From NCBI GenBank assembly GCA_963726795.1, contig CAVSDD010000006.1, positions 248,001-312,000 on the forward strand: DNA of 64,000 bases, written 5' to 3'. A model generated the notes under the pieces. It did not search any database, had not been told where the DNA came from, and worked only from the letters and a program-made list of their open reading frames with translations. Positions 41,526 to 52,347 of this stretch are shown here, in pieces (the stretch's first letter is position 1; each line of letters opens with the position of its first letter). The stretch is from Hyphomicrobium_A sp963726795. GTDB taxonomy: Bacteria > Pseudomonadota > Alphaproteobacteria > Rhizobiales > Hyphomicrobiaceae. The position numbers and the translations under genes were made by a program.

Positions 41526-43292
41526 TCAGTCCGAAAACAGCACCAGCGCCTTCCCAATCGTGATCCACACGCCCCAGGCGAGCGGGATACCGACGAGCAG
41601 CCAGAACAACAGCGCCTTGAAGGTGAGGCCACCCTGGCCGATGCCAAACGATCCTGTCGCTTGCGCCGCCGCGGTGGATTTGAGTTTGGCTTGCTCTGCC
41701 AGTACGTCAGCTTCGCTCATGGCCCACTTCGCATTGACAGGGTGCACCAGCAGGTTGGCGATGAAGCCGACGACGAGCAGCCCTGCAAGCGTGTAGAAAA
41801 TCGGCCCGTAGAGTTGGTCAGGTGCAATCCCGGCACTTTGACGCGTGTCGTGCAGGTAATTGACGATCACTGGACCGACAATTCCGGCCGTCGACCATGC
41901 AGTGAGCAGCCGACCGTGAATGGCCCCTACGAACTGGGTGCCAAACATGTCGGCAAGATAGGCCGGGATTGTCGCGAAACCGCCCCCGTACATGGAGGCG
42001 ATCACGCAGAAGCAGCCGACAAGCAGCCCAAGGCTCTTCCAATCGGCGGCGAACGAGGCCAGCACGTATAGCGCCGCTCCAAGAATAAAGAAGACGAAAT
42101 ACGTGGTCTTACGTCCGAGGTAGTCGGATGAGGACGCCCAGCCGATTCTACCGAAGATGTTGAACAGCGAGATCAAGCCTACGAAGCCGGCGCCTACTCC
42201 AGCGGCTTTCGCGACCAGTTCGGCCGTTTTCCTAAGTTCGAGATAGCCGAGCTCGGGCATGCCAATCAGCTGGCCGCCAAATGTTTCTTGCAGCATGGGC
42301 GACGCCGCACCGATGATGCCGATGCCAGCCGACACGTTCATGCACAAGATGATCCACAACAGCCAGAACTGCGGCGTCTTGTGTGCATCCTTTAGGTGCA
42401 CGTTGCTCGACGTGATCATGCGGCTGCCGCTGGCCGGTGGCGTCCATCCCTCTGGTTGCCAACCAGCAGGCGGGAGTCGGTAGCCGAAGGCACCGATCAG
42501 CATGAACGCGAAATAGATGGCGGCCATCGCGATGAATGTTTGCCAGACGCCCGGGTCCGTCGCTGAGCGAAAGCCCGCCCACGTGACGGTGTGCGCAAAA
42601 TCCGTGAAAGGGAGGGCAAATGTATAGGCCCCACCCGATAGGCCATTCATCAGGATTGTCGCCAGCGGTGAGCCAATCATCGCGCCGCCGCCGAAGCCCA
42701 TGATGGCCATGCCAGTCGCCATGCCGCGCCGATCGGGGAACCATTTGATCAACGTTGAGACGGGCGAGATGTAACCGAGCCCCAGACCGATGCCCCCGAT
42801 CACTCCGGCGCCGAGCCACATGATCCAGAGCTGGTGGATGTAAACGCCGAGTGCTGCGAACAACAGTCCGCCACACCAGCACAGCGCTGCGACGAGGCCG
42901 GCCTTGCGCGGTCCGGCTCGCTCGAGCCAGCCGCCCCAGATCGCGGCCGACACACCGAGCACCACGAAGAAGAACGTGAACATCCAGCCGAGATCGAACT
43001 GACTCCAATTGCAGTTTGTCGCGAACAGCGCTTTGAGCGTGCCCGCCGATTTCTCCCCAAAAGTGACGGCGCCCGCCGAGCATTCCGGCAGCGGCTTGCC
43101 ATCGGCCCCGAGCAGCGCTGCCTGCAGCGGCTTCCAAAAGACGGAGAAGCCGTAGGCCATGCCGATGCAGAGGTGGATGCACAGTGCTGCCGGCGGCACG
43201 AGCCAGCGATTGAACCCCGACTTCGCAACGATGCGCGCCCGCGACAAAAGGCCGGGCGCGGTCTCCGCCGCCGAAACACTGCTAACGCTCAT
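41526..43292 (-). CDS. OFA-family MFS transporter (oxalate/formate antiporter-like)
   Basis: A 588-aa protein with 12 predicted membrane segments. It has the OFA-type start NRWLVPPAALCIHLCIGMAYGFSVFWKPL cut here by natural variation, the cytoplasmic loop PDRRGMATGMAIMGFGGGAM and RIGWASSSDYLGRK in the second half. An extra ~50-residue periplasmic insertion with two cysteines (PECSAGA, TNCNW) follows helix 1. It may exchange formate, oxalate or another small carboxylate; formate would fit a methylotroph, but specificity is not readable. Confidence 0.87.
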   Translation of the reverse strand: MSVSSVSAAETAPGLLSRARIVAKSGFNRWLVPPAALCIHLCIGMAYGFSVFWKPLQAALLGADGKPLPECSAGAVTFGEKSAGTLKALFATNCNWSQFDLGWMFTFFFVVLGVSAAIWGGWLERAGPRKAGLVAALCWCGGLLFAALGVYIHQLWIMWLGAGVIGGIGLGLGYISPVSTLIKWFPDRRGMATGMAIMGFGGGAMIGSPLATILMNGLSGGAYTFALPFTDFAHTVTWAGFRSATDPGVWQTFIAMAAIYFAFMLIGAFGYRLPPAGWQPEGWTPPASGSRMITSSNVHLKDAHKTPQFWLLWIILCMNVSAGIGIIGAASPMLQETFGGQLIGMPELGYLELRKTAELVAKAAGVGAGFVGLISLFNIFGRIGWASSSDYLGRKTTYFVFFILGAALYVLASFAADWKSLGLLVGCFCVIASMYGGGFATIPAYLADMFGTQFVGAIHGRLLTAWSTAGIVGPVIVNYLHDTRQSAGIAPDQLYGPIFYTLAGLLVVGFIANLLVHPVNAKWAMSEADVLAEQAKLKSTAAAQATGSFGIGQGGLTFKALLFWLLVGIPLAWGVWITIGKALVLFSD

Positions 43293-43527
43293 CGCTGGAG
43301 TCTCCCCAAGTTCCCCAAGTCCGCGCAGCGCCGTTTCTATGACGGCCTATGCACGCTACCCTTTGTTCTTACGCCATTTCTGGCACGGCATGACCGTCAC
43401 GATCAATCTCGCTTAGCGAGGAAATTGGGCAGTGGCATCCGTGTGCGTTGCCTTGCCTTCCGGGGGAGGGGGGCGTATCGGAGAACGGCTGCCGCCGAGG
43501 GAGCTATGCGCCGGGCGCAGCCGGCAC

Positions 43528-43604
43528 GATCCCGTAGCTCAGTTGGATAGAGCATCTGCCTTCTAAGCAGAGGGTCGCAGGTTCAAATCCTGCCGGGATC
43601 GCCA
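43528..43604 (+). tRNA. tRNA-Arg (anticodon TCT)
   Basis: Full cloverleaf: acceptor GATCCCG/CGGGATC, D-arm GCTC/GAGC, anticodon stem TCTGC/GCAGA with loop CTTCTAA (anticodon TCT), T-stem GCAGG/CCTGC with loop TTCAAAT, and encoded CCA at 43602-43604. Confidence 0.97.
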
Positions 43605-43743
43605 CTAAAATTGGGCCGACCAGGGTGATTGCCGTACGGGGTTGTGCAAGATCACGCCCCTTGGATCGATCACCCAGCTGCCCTGTAACAGCCCAGGGTA
43701 CCCCATCGTAAGACATGAGAGTGAGACCAACAGGAGTGAACCG

Positions 43744-44475
43744 ATGCCCCAACAGCGGATCCTCGGTACGACCATACTTCGCGCCGCTGGCGCTGCGCTT
43801 CTAACCGTAGTGCTGCTGGCAGCCGGCGGCTATAGCCTCTCCGGCTCGGCGGCCGAGGAGGCGCGTGTCATCCCGGCGCCTGCGCTCGACGAGACGACTG
43901 CAAGCGCGGCATCCGAGGTGGCAGTGTTTGCAGGTGGATGTTTCTGGGGTGTGCAGGGCGTGTTTCAGCACGTGAAAGGAGTGTCGAGTGCAGTGTCGGG
44001 TTATGCTGGTGGCGAGCCGGATACCGCACATTACGATGTGGTCGGCACAGGAACGTCGGGCCATGCCGAGTTGGTGCGCGTGACCTTTGACCCGCGGCAG
44101 ATCAGCTACGGCCGCCTACTACAGATATTTTTCTCGGTGGCGCATGACCCCACTCTGCTAAATCGCCAGGGCCCTGATACTGGCACCCAGTATCGTTCGG
44201 CGGTCTTCCCAACGTCCCCGGACCAGGCGCGGATCGCAAAGGCCTACATTGCCCAACTCGACCACGCGCACGTATTCGGCTCCCCTATTGTCACTAAGAC
44301 GGACCCCGCCCGAGGGTTCTACCCTGCCGAGGGCTACCATCAGGATTTCCTGACGCTAAATCCGACTTACCCCTACATCGTCATCAACGACTTGCCGAAG
44401 GTTGAGGCCCTGAAGCGGTTGTTCCCGCAAAGCTACCGAGCCGAGCCGGTGCTGGTGTCAGCGGACCGGTCGTAA
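43744..44475 (+). CDS. msrA: Peptide-methionine (S)-S-oxide reductase, exported form
   Basis: A 243-aa MsrA with the catalytic motif GGCFWG near residue 62, GYAGGEPDTAHYDVVGTGTSG, and the C-terminal GYHQDFL. An N-terminal hydrophobic segment (residues ~12-35) indicates membrane anchoring or export, so it repairs oxidised methionine in envelope proteins. Only one clear catalytic cysteine is seen besides the signal region. It follows tRNA-Arg on the same strand. Confidence 0.92.
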   Translation: MPQQRILGTTILRAAGAALLTVVLLAAGGYSLSGSAAEEARVIPAPALDETTASAASEVAVFAGGCFWGVQGVFQHVKGVSSAVSGYAGGEPDTAHYDVVGTGTSGHAELVRVTFDPRQISYGRLLQIFFSVAHDPTLLNRQGPDTGTQYRSAVFPTSPDQARIAKAYIAQLDHAHVFGSPIVTKTDPARGFYPAEGYHQDFLTLNPTYPYIVINDLPKVEALKRLFPQSYRAEPVLVSADRS

Positions 44476-44663
44476 CGGAATCGCGGGCTGATTTTGCCGC
44501 CGTGTGATTGGCCCGGCGACGCAGCCAATCCGTGATGGCGCTAGCCGTTCTCCCATGCGGAGACAGCGGCCCACCGGGCATTCTTGCTTTAGCGCCCAAG
44601 CAGGGTACTAGAGACAGCCTGATCTCGGCACCACCAGCACAAATCCGCGAACCGAACCCCTTG

Positions 44664-46482
44664 ATGGCTGCTCCTGTCATTCAACTGAGCGATGTAGCGC
44701 TCACTTTCGGCGGTGCTCCGCTCCTCGACGGCGTCGGACTATCGGTGGCGGCCGGCGAGCGAGTGTGTCTCGTTGGCCGCAACGGCTCGGGCAAGTCGAC
44801 ACTATTGAAGATTGCTGCAGGGCTGATCGAGCCGGACCTCGGCGAGCGGTTCATTCAGCCAGGCGCAGCGATTCGCTATCTGCCGCAAGAGCCGGACCTT
44901 TCGGGCCATGCAACCACGCTATCCTATGTCGAGTCCGGGCTCGGTCCGAGCGATGATCCCCACCAGGCGCGCTACCTCTTGCAGCAACTGGGGCTCAGCG
45001 GCGATGAGGATCCGGCGCGCCTGTCGGGCGGCGAGGCGCGGCGCGCGGCTCTCGCGCATGTCCTGGCTCCCGCGCCCGATATTCTACTTCTGGACGAGCC
45101 GACCAATCATCTCGATCTCCCAACCATTGAGTGGCTCGAGGGTACGCTTGCTGCGCAGCGGGCCGCGCTCGTCCTTATCAGTCACGACCGAAGGTTTCTC
45201 GAGACATTGTCGCGAACGACCGTGTGGCTCGACCGAGGCAAGGCGCGCCGCGTCGATCTGGGTTTCGGGGCATTCGAGGCGTGGCGTGACGAGCAGTTGG
45301 CCGAGGAGGAGGTCGCGCAGCACAAGCTCGATCGCAAGATCGTCGCCGAGGAACATTGGGTGCGCTATGGCGTGTCTGGACGTCGCAAGCGTAACGTGCG
45401 TCGCATGGCCGAATTGCACACGCTGCGTCAATCGCGGCGGGCGTATCGCAAAGCCGCAGGCAAAGCGGTGATCGACGCGACGCCGGCTGACAAATCTGGC
45501 GCGCTTGTCATCGAAGCCAAAGGCATCAGCAAGGCATTCGGACCTCGCAAGATTGTCGATGGGTTTTCCTGCCGCGTGATGCGCGGGGACCGGATCGGTA
45601 TCGTCGGCCCCAACGGAAGTGGCAAGACCACGCTTGTGAGCCTCCTCACCGGCGCGGTGGAACCTGATGGCGGGCAGATCCGCTTGGGAGCTCGGCTTGA
45701 AACGGCGACGCTCGAGCAGGGTCGCGACAGCCTCGACCCCAATTGGACGCTGCGCGAGGCTCTGACCGGCGGGCGCGGCGACACGGTTTCGACCGGAGGC
45801 GGGTCGAAGCACGTCGTCGCCTATATGAAGGACTTCCTGTTTGCGCCCGAACAGGCGCGAACGCCGCTGCGCGTCCTGTCAGGGGGCGAGCGTGCACGGC
45901 TCATGCTGGCGCGCTCTCTCGCCAAGCCGTCGAATATGCTGGTGCTCGACGAGCCGACCAATGACCTTGACCTTGAGACACTCGATGTCCTGGAGGAAAT
46001 GCTTGCCGATTATTCCGGCACGGTGATTTTGATCAGCCATGATCGTGATTTCCTCGACCGCGTCGTGCACGCGGTGATAGTTCCGCAAGGGGATGGGCGG
46101 TGGATGGAATTTGCCGGCGGCTATACGGACATGCTGGCGCAACGCGGATCTGAGCGTCCCACCAATCAGGTGCTCCAAAGCGAAAGTGCCGCCTGTGACC
46201 GATGGATGGTCTCAACCGCCGCGGCCGGTCCGATCCGGCAAGCCGCGGCTCAGTTTCCATCAAAAGCATGCATTGGAGACGCTGCCAAAACAGATCGCCG
46301 CCTTGCAGAAGAATTTAGCGCAATTGAGCGCTCGCTTAGACGACCCTGGCTTCTATGGGCGCGACCCGAAAGCCTTCGCGGAGGCGTCGGCATCACTTGC
46401 GTCGACGCAAGCGGAATTAGCGGCGGTGGAGGAGAAGTGGCTGGAACTCGAGATACTGCGTGAAGAAATAGACGCCAGTTGA
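44664..46482 (+). CDS. ABC-F family ATPase (Uup-like), frameshifted near the C-terminal coiled coil
   Basis: Soluble ABC-F protein with two ATPase cassettes: Walker A GRNGSGKSTLLKI and GPNGSGKTTLVSL, signatures LSGGEARRAAL and LSGGERARLML, Walker B LLLDEPTNHLD and LVLDEPTNDLD. After DMLAQRGS (about 46150-46240) the frame is lost. The next frame carries LSFHQKHALETLPKQIAALQ and the coiled coil ending LREEIDAS at 46482, giving ~605 aa, normal for Uup. One extra base explains this. The ATG at 44664 is chosen from the family start; the frame is open to 44508. Uup-like proteins act on ribosomes or branched DNA. Confidence 0.88.
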
Positions 46483-46634
46483 CGGAGGAAGTGTCGAGTT
46501 TGCCAAAGCGCCATCAGCGCCTGCGACATGACGCCGAGTTCACGACTGGGCTGTCGCGAATTTCATTGCGCAAGGCAAGTCTAGACTGGCCGCCACCGCA
46601 ATTTACTCTTGATCGCGTTGGACGGCTAAGGCCA

Positions 46635-47913
46635 TCAATAGTTTGTTGGGCATGGGGAAAGCCGCCGCCTAGCGACTGGAACTTGGATGGCGTGGGTAGG
46701 GTGGCTTTTAGAAGGGTTCGAAATCACCATGAGCCCCGCCAGCGCCGCCCCTGCCTCATCCACATCATGACGCTCGACCACACGCGCGTGCGCGGCCTCT
46801 CCCATGCGCGCGAGTGTCGTCACCGGCGCGTCGAGACAAGCCTGCATCGCGTCGGCCAACGCGTCTACGTCGCCGGCCGGCACCAGCCAGCCGTGCTCGC
46901 CCGGCCGCACCAGTTCCGGAATGCCGGCCACGTAGGTGCTGATGACCGGCCGTCGCAGCGCCATCGCCTCCATGATCACGACCGGCAGGCCCTCGGCAAA
47001 GCTTGGCAGCACGAGCGCGCGCGCGGCCAGAATTTCGTCGCGCACCTCGTCGCCGCTGATCCAGCCCGTGATGCGCACGTGCGCCTGCAGCCCGTAGCGC
47101 CGCGATCAGCGCCTCGATCTCGGCGCGCAGCTCGCCATCGCCGGCCAGCACCAGCTCGAATTCGGCGCCGCGCTCGCAAGCCGCCGGCGGCCTCCACCAG
47201 CAGCAGCTGCCCCTTTTGCTCGCAGAGCCGGCCCACGCACACGAGGCGCCGCGCGGCAGGCACAGGTCCCGCGTGGCGTCGCGTAGAACGCGCGCTCGAG
47301 CCCGCAGTGCACGACCTTCACCTTGGGCCAGTCGCCGTGCTCCACCAGCCGGTAGAGCTGGCTCCGCCCGTACGAGCTGATGGCCACGACGAACGCGCAG
47401 CGGCGGATTTTTTCGCAAGTCCGAGAAGCGGCACCTTGTCGAATTCCTCCGGCCCATGGACGGTGAAGCTCCAGGGCGGCCCGCCCAGCGCATGCACCAG
47501 CATCGCGACCTCGGCCGAGTTGGTGCCGAAGTGCGCGTGCAGGTGCTCGACGCCTGCCGCGCGCAGCCAGGGCACGATGCGGCAGGCCTCGGCCAGGTAG
47601 ACCAGGTGCACAGGCAGCGGACGTTCGGCGCCGCGGCCCATGCGCAACGCCAGCGCCAGTGCGCGCAGGAAGCGCACCGGCCGCGTGAGCAGCATGCGCA
47701 GCGCGCCAGCAGCAGCGGCAGGGGCCCTTCGCGCAGGACGTAGCGCGTGCGTTCGCGCTCGCGCTCGTCTTCCGCGTCCACGAGTTCGCCGTCCCAGCCG
47801 CGCAGCGCAATGCGCACGACCTCGACGCCTCGCCGCTCGAGCGCCAGGATCTCGCGCCGAATGAAGCTGTGGCTGACCTTCGGATATTGGTTGATCAGGT
47901 AGGCAATGCGCAT
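46635..47913 (-). pseudogene. GT4-family glycosyltransferase, multiply frameshifted
   Basis: Fragments in three frames join into one glycosyltransferase: MRIAYLINQYPKVSHSFIRR at the start, VHLVYLAEACRIVPWLRAAG and HLHAHFGTNSAEVAMLVHAL, FVVAISSYGRSQLYRLVEHG, RRLVCVGRLCEQKGQLLLVE, FELVLAGDGELRAEIEALIA and finally VLPSFAEGLPVVIMEAMAL with the GT4 EGLP signature. At least five frame changes lie near 47705, 47415, 47265, 47180 and 47095. Conserved peptides suggest extra base calls in very GC-rich sequence. Homologues occur in exosortase-linked polysaccharide loci. Confidence 0.75.
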
Positions 47914-47922
47914 GGCCTGCCG

Positions 47923-48894
47923 TCACTTGTATTCGATGAGGCGGGCCTGGCGGCCGAGCAGGCGGTCGCGCAGGAACTTGATCTGGCCCCACCCTTCGGG
48001 GAAGCGCGCCAGCACTTGGAACAGCGCGAGCATCGCGCGGTCAGCGAGCGGTCCGCGATTGCGCGCGGTCTGGCGCAGCATCTGCAGGGGATAGATCAGC
48101 CATGCAGCCAGCCCCAAGGCGGCCACGCGAGACTCGCGACCAGGCAGGCAGCGGCAGCCATATTCCCCACAGCCATGCACGGCGCGACTCCCAGACCCAG
48201 TGGCGTTCGGGCGGTGCGCCGTGCAGATAGGCGCCTTGCGCGAAGGCGTAGCCGCTCCGCACAGCGCGCCGCCACCACTGGCCAAAGCGCGTCATGGCGG
48301 CGTCGTGCAGCGTCATCTCGGCATCGAGCCGCCAGATGCGCCAGCCGGTGGCGCGCAGCCGAACGCACAGTTCGGGCTCCTCGCCGGCGATCAGGTCGTC
48401 GCGATACCCGCCCACGGCCTCGAGCGCGCTCACGCGCATCATCACGTCACCGCCGCATGCACGCACCTCACCCGCCGGCCCATCCCATTCCCGGTCGCAC
48501 AGCCAGTTGTAGATCGACCGCTCGGGATAGCGCTCGCGACGCCGCCCGCACACCGCGCCGACATCGCGTGCGCGTTCGAGGAATGAGACTGCATGTTCGG
48601 GCCAGCCGTCGGCGAGCTCGCAGTCTCCATCGACGAATTGCACGTAAGCGAGATTCGGGAGCGATTTCCCGCAAGCGTCGGAAGCCGGCGTTGCGCGCGC
48701 GGGCCGCGGTGAAGGGCAAGCTCATGTCCAGTTCGATCACGTCCGCGCCCTGATCGCGAGCCCATTGCGCCGATCCATCGGTCGAGCCGGAATCGACATA
48801 GACCACGGCAGCCGCGGCGGACCGGACAGCGACCGAGGCACCGCCTCAGGCGCTCGCCTTCATTGCGGCCGATCGCGACGACGCCGAATTTCAT
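47923..48894 (-). pseudogene. GT2-family glycosyltransferase, multiply frameshifted
   Basis: Joined reading: MKFGVVAIGRNEGERLRRCL, VYVDSGSTDGSAQWARDQGA, MSLPFTAARARNAGFRRL, QFVDGDCELADGW (the DxD-like metal site), MMRVSALEAVGGYRDDLIAG with EEPEL, and FGQWWRRAVRSGYAFAQG, ending KFLRDRLLGRQARLIEYK. About four frame changes lie near 48830, 48670, 48150 and 48105. It is a typical family 2 transferase adding sugars to a lipid-linked repeat. Confidence 0.75.
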
Positions 48895-48919
48895 GCGGCT
48901 ACGACTCCCGGCGCGACAC

Positions 48920-49445
48920 TCATACCGCTTGCGCGACTGAACGATAAACGCGCTGCTTCACGACGGCCGGAACCCCGACGGCCATGGAATTGTCCGGCAC
49001 GTCGCACAGCACCACCGCATTGGCGCCGATAAGCACGTTGTTGCCGATCCGGATTGGCCCGAGCAGTTTCGCACCTGCGCCGATATCGACATTGTTGCCA
49101 ATGATCGGGGCGCATTTCTCTTCGACACGGCGCAAGCCCACGACGACGCCGTTGCGAATGCGGCAGTTGTCTCCGAACTTGGCGTAGCCGCTGATGATGA
49201 TGCCACCGAAGTGATCGATGACGAAATTGCGACCCACCACGACTTCGCACGGCAGCTCGATGCCGGTGACGATCTGCACGAACTTGAAGAGCACGTGATA
49301 GATCAGCGAAAAGAATTTGCGCAGCGATAGCGGGCCGCACGCCATAGCGCCAGCGGCCGAAGCGATAGACGACCATCACCCAGAATCCCTGGGCGCCCCA
49401 CTTGCCGTCGTAGGCCCGCAAATCGTCGCGAATGTTATCGAACAT
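48920..49445 (-). CDS. Serine-acetyltransferase-like hexapeptide acyltransferase, frameshifted
   Basis: The N-terminal part MFDNIRDDLRAYDGKWGAQG and YRFGRWRYGV is in one frame and the rest (RKFFSLIYHVLFKFVQIVTG, then the left-handed beta-helix with FVIDHFGGIIISGYAKFG, IGNNVDIGAGAKLLGPIRIG and ANAVVLCDVP) in another. One base change near 49325 joins them into ~174 aa. It resembles CysE-type acetyltransferases of polysaccharide loci and may acetylate a sugar. Confidence 0.78.
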
Positions 49446-49484
49446 TGGTGCACTCAAATGTACGGCAACCCCTTGGCGCACACT

Positions 49485-50499
49485 CTATCGTGTGGGGCGA
49501 CTTGCCAAGCCGGTCGCGAATAGCCGCTGGAGAGTAACCCGGAGATGTCGCGCTGCAGCGGACGCCCGGGACCACTCCTGGTATCGCACGAGGCCGTTGC
49601 AGACCTTCAGCGTATCGCTGAGCACCGCTAGGCCAGGCAGCAGCGAGCACTCCCATCACGCCGTGGTGCTTGCGAAAGTACAGCAACTCGCTCTCGACCT
49701 GAAGGGCGGAGATCTGTCGGCTCACACGATTGAGCGGACCTTCCGATGATGCGCTCTCACCCCCGATGTGAACGACTTGCGTAAACGGATAATAGATCAC
49801 GCTCCAACCTGCTTTGCGCACCGCCCGGCAGTGGTCGATCTCCTCGCAGTAGAGGAAGTAGCGTGGATCGAAGAGGCCGACCTGGTCGATGACCTCGCGG
49901 CGCACGAGGTAGTAGCACCCCGGCACCCAATCGCATTCGCGCACCGATGCGTGGTCCCAGGACATGTCGTCCACGGTGCGCGCCTGCGGAAACAGCCGTG
50001 CAAGGCCCGTTGAGGTTAGAAAGGTGTTCCACGGTGTCGGGAAATAGCGGCAGGAAGGCTGCAAGGATCCATCTTCCCCGACGAGCTTCACGCCGAGTAC
50101 GCCGCAACGCGGATGCTCGTCCATGAAGTCCACGGTTTTCGTCAGCGTGTCTGGCGCGACAAAGGCATCGGTGTTGAGCAGCAGCACGTAGCGCCCGCTT
50201 GCCGGCGACAACGCCTGATTGTTGGCGCGACCGAAGCCCGCGTTGGTGGTGTTCTCGATCAACTCCGCTTCCGGGTGTTGAGCCCGTAGGACCTCGATAG
50301 AATTGTCTCGCGATGCGTTGTCAACGACGACCATCTGAAGTTTCAATGCGCCTCGAGCCGCCTCGATTGCGGCGAACATCCGGGCCAACAGGTGCGCGGT
50401 ATTGTAATTGACGACGACAACTGTGAGATCGGGTTGAGCGCGAACAGCCTGATTAGGCTCGTGCGTCAGGACAGGCCTGATTTCAAGTGTCGTGCTCAC
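49485..50499 (-). CDS. GT2-family glycosyltransferase (rhamnosyltransferase-like), frameshifted at end
   Basis: Residues 1-285 are intact: LTVVVVNYNTAHLLARMFAA, VVDNASRDNSIEVL, NAGFGRANNQAL, LLLNTDAFVAPDT and YCEEIDHCRAVRKAGWSVIY, typical of GT2 rhamnosyl-type transferases. After GVMGVLAA the frame is lost. Skipping one base near 49635 gives a natural tail (LAVLSDTLKVCNGLVRYQEW) ending at TAG 49485-49487. As read it runs on to 49435. The start overlaps the acetyltransferase stop (ATGA-type). Confidence 0.84.
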
Positions 50500-51119
50500 T
50501 CGACTAGTCTCGCAGGTATTCCCAGAGCCGTGGCGCCCGTTGGCACATCGGCGATCACAACCGCATTTGCACCGATCCTGGCGTGGGCGCCAATGCGAAC
50601 CGGGCCGAGGATCTTAGCGCCGGCGCCGATGTCGACGTGTCCTGAGACCTCTGGTGCCCCAGGCCCGTCTCGAGTGCCCAGCGTGACTTGTTGAAATATG
50701 AGACAGTTCACTCCGATTATAGCGTCAGGGTGGATCACGATACCATTGGGATGCGGAATGAGCAGTCCGCCGCCTATGCTGCATGACAGCGGGATGTCGG
50801 CGCCTGTTACGACGCTCAGCATGCGATGACGCAGTGCGGCCCACTTACAGAATAGGACTGACAAGGGTCCGCCTTTGTCGCGCCAGTGTTGATAGTGCCG
50901 CAGCGCCAGTAGCAGCTTGCGGCCGGGATCCCAGAAGCGCCGCGGCCGTTCGCGTGTCCAATCTGGGACTTCGGCGCTGACGGTGGCACCGCATTCTTCG
51001 GCCAATTCGCGACCGTTGAAGGCAACTTCAGTGCTCAGACCGCCCATGACAGCCCCGCTGTGGAGATGGTAGCTGTCATTCCCCCGTTTATCGCAGTCTG
51101 CCGTCGAGGACACTGGCAT
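50496..51119 (-). CDS. Serine O-acetyltransferase-like protein
   Basis: A 207-aa CysE-like hexapeptide-repeat protein. The N-terminal ~85 residues are variable; the beta-helix has GADIPLSCSIGGGLLIPHPN, IHPDAIIGVNCLIFQQVTLG, HVDIGAGAKILGPVRIGAHA and GANAVVIADVPTGATALGIP. It is intact, unlike the second copy at 48.9 kb. Location in an exopolysaccharide locus suggests sugar or polymer acetylation rather than cysteine synthesis. It diverges from the glycosyltransferase at 51119. Confidence 0.83.
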   Translation of the reverse strand: MPVSSTADCDKRGNDSYHLHSGAVMGGLSTEVAFNGRELAEECGATVSAEVPDWTRERPRRFWDPGRKLLLALRHYQHWRDKGGPLSVLFCKWAALRHRMLSVVTGADIPLSCSIGGGLLIPHPNGIVIHPDAIIGVNCLIFQQVTLGTRDGPGAPEVSGHVDIGAGAKILGPVRIGAHARIGANAVVIADVPTGATALGIPARLVE

Positions 51120-52320
51120 TGATCGCTTTCATTGGATCGCTTGTCGAAGTTGTTTTTGCGATTCTCCTCGGTGTTCCCGTGGTCGTACTTTTTGGCGAGG
51201 TTCTTGCGGCGCTCGCTTTGTCGCGAAGCGCGCACACTACGAATTGTCAGAGGGCACCGCGGCCGCGCGTGGCGGTCTTGGTGCCGGCTCACAATGAAAG
51301 TGGGAAAATTCTTCCCACCCTGGCCGATATCAAAGCCCAACTCGCCGCTGGCGATCGTCTGCTCGTCGTCGCCGACAATTGCGATGATGATACGGCGTCC
51401 GTTGGAGCGGTCGGCCGGCGCAGACGTCATCGTTCGCAACGACTCCTATCGGGTCGGAAAAGGTTACGCCTTGGACTAGGGCATTCGCCACTTGCGAGGC
51501 AGAGCCGCCCGTCGTGGTCATTTTCATCGATGCCGACTGCCGTCTTGCCGAGGTGCAATCGAGCGTTTGGCAACTGCCAGTACGGCGGCCGGACGGCCCG
51601 TGCGCAAGCACTCTACCTCATGCATACGCCCGATACAGTCGGCGACTCAATCACCAGGTCGCCGAATTCGCCTGGCGCGTGAAGAACTGGGTGCGCCCGC
51701 TCGGACTCAGCGCGCTTGGTCTTCCATGCCAATTGATGGGAACCGGCATGGCTATTCCGTGGAATGCCATTTCCTCGGTCAATGTCGCCAGCGGACAGAT
51801 TGTCGAGGATCTCAAATTGGGTCTCGACCTTGCCGCCGCCGGTCACCCGCCGCGCTTCTGTCCAGCCGCGGTCGTCACCAGCGAGTTTCCTCTCACCGGC
51901 AAGGGGGCCGACACTCAGCGAGAGCGGTGGGAGCAAGGGCATATTGGTCTTATCCTGTTGGTGGTCCCGCGATTGCTCCTGACCGGAATTCTGCGACGGG
52001 ATGTCAATCTCGTGGCGATGGCGCTCGACCTGGCTGTGCCGCCGTTGGCCCTCCTAATGTTTCTCTTGCTGGCGGCGCTTGCCGTTACGGGAATTGCAGC
52101 AGCAGCAGGGTTCTCCGCATTGGCCTTTGATATAACGGCAGCCTCGTGTTGTGCGTTCGCTGTTGCCGTCGTGCTCGCGTGGTGGAGCTACGGTCGTTCT
52201 GTGTTGCCGGCTCGTGCGCTCCTGCGGATCGGACCCTACGTTCTCGTCAAGCTCGGCCTCTATGCTCGTCTCCTCATTGGGAGACGAGCAACGCAGTGGG
52301 TTAGAACCGATCGGTCCTGA
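51119..52320 (+). pseudogene. Membrane GT2 glycosyltransferase, frameshifted and with an internal stop
   Basis: Start: membrane segment IGSLVEVVFAILLGVPVVVL, then PRVAVLVPAHNESGKILPTL and LLVVADNCDDDTAS. The frame then shifts near 51400 (AGADVIVRNDSYRVGKGYAL), meets an in-frame TAG at ~51478, resumes (VIFIDADCRLAE) and shifts again at ~51555-51610. It is then intact from FAWRVKNWVRPLGLSALGLP through TGMAIPW, ERWEQGHI (QxxRW-type) and two or three C-terminal membrane helices. It is a processive-type transferase of exopolysaccharide loci. Confidence 0.75.
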
Positions 52321-52347
52321 CCCACTGCAGAGTGCCGCGATTGCAGG

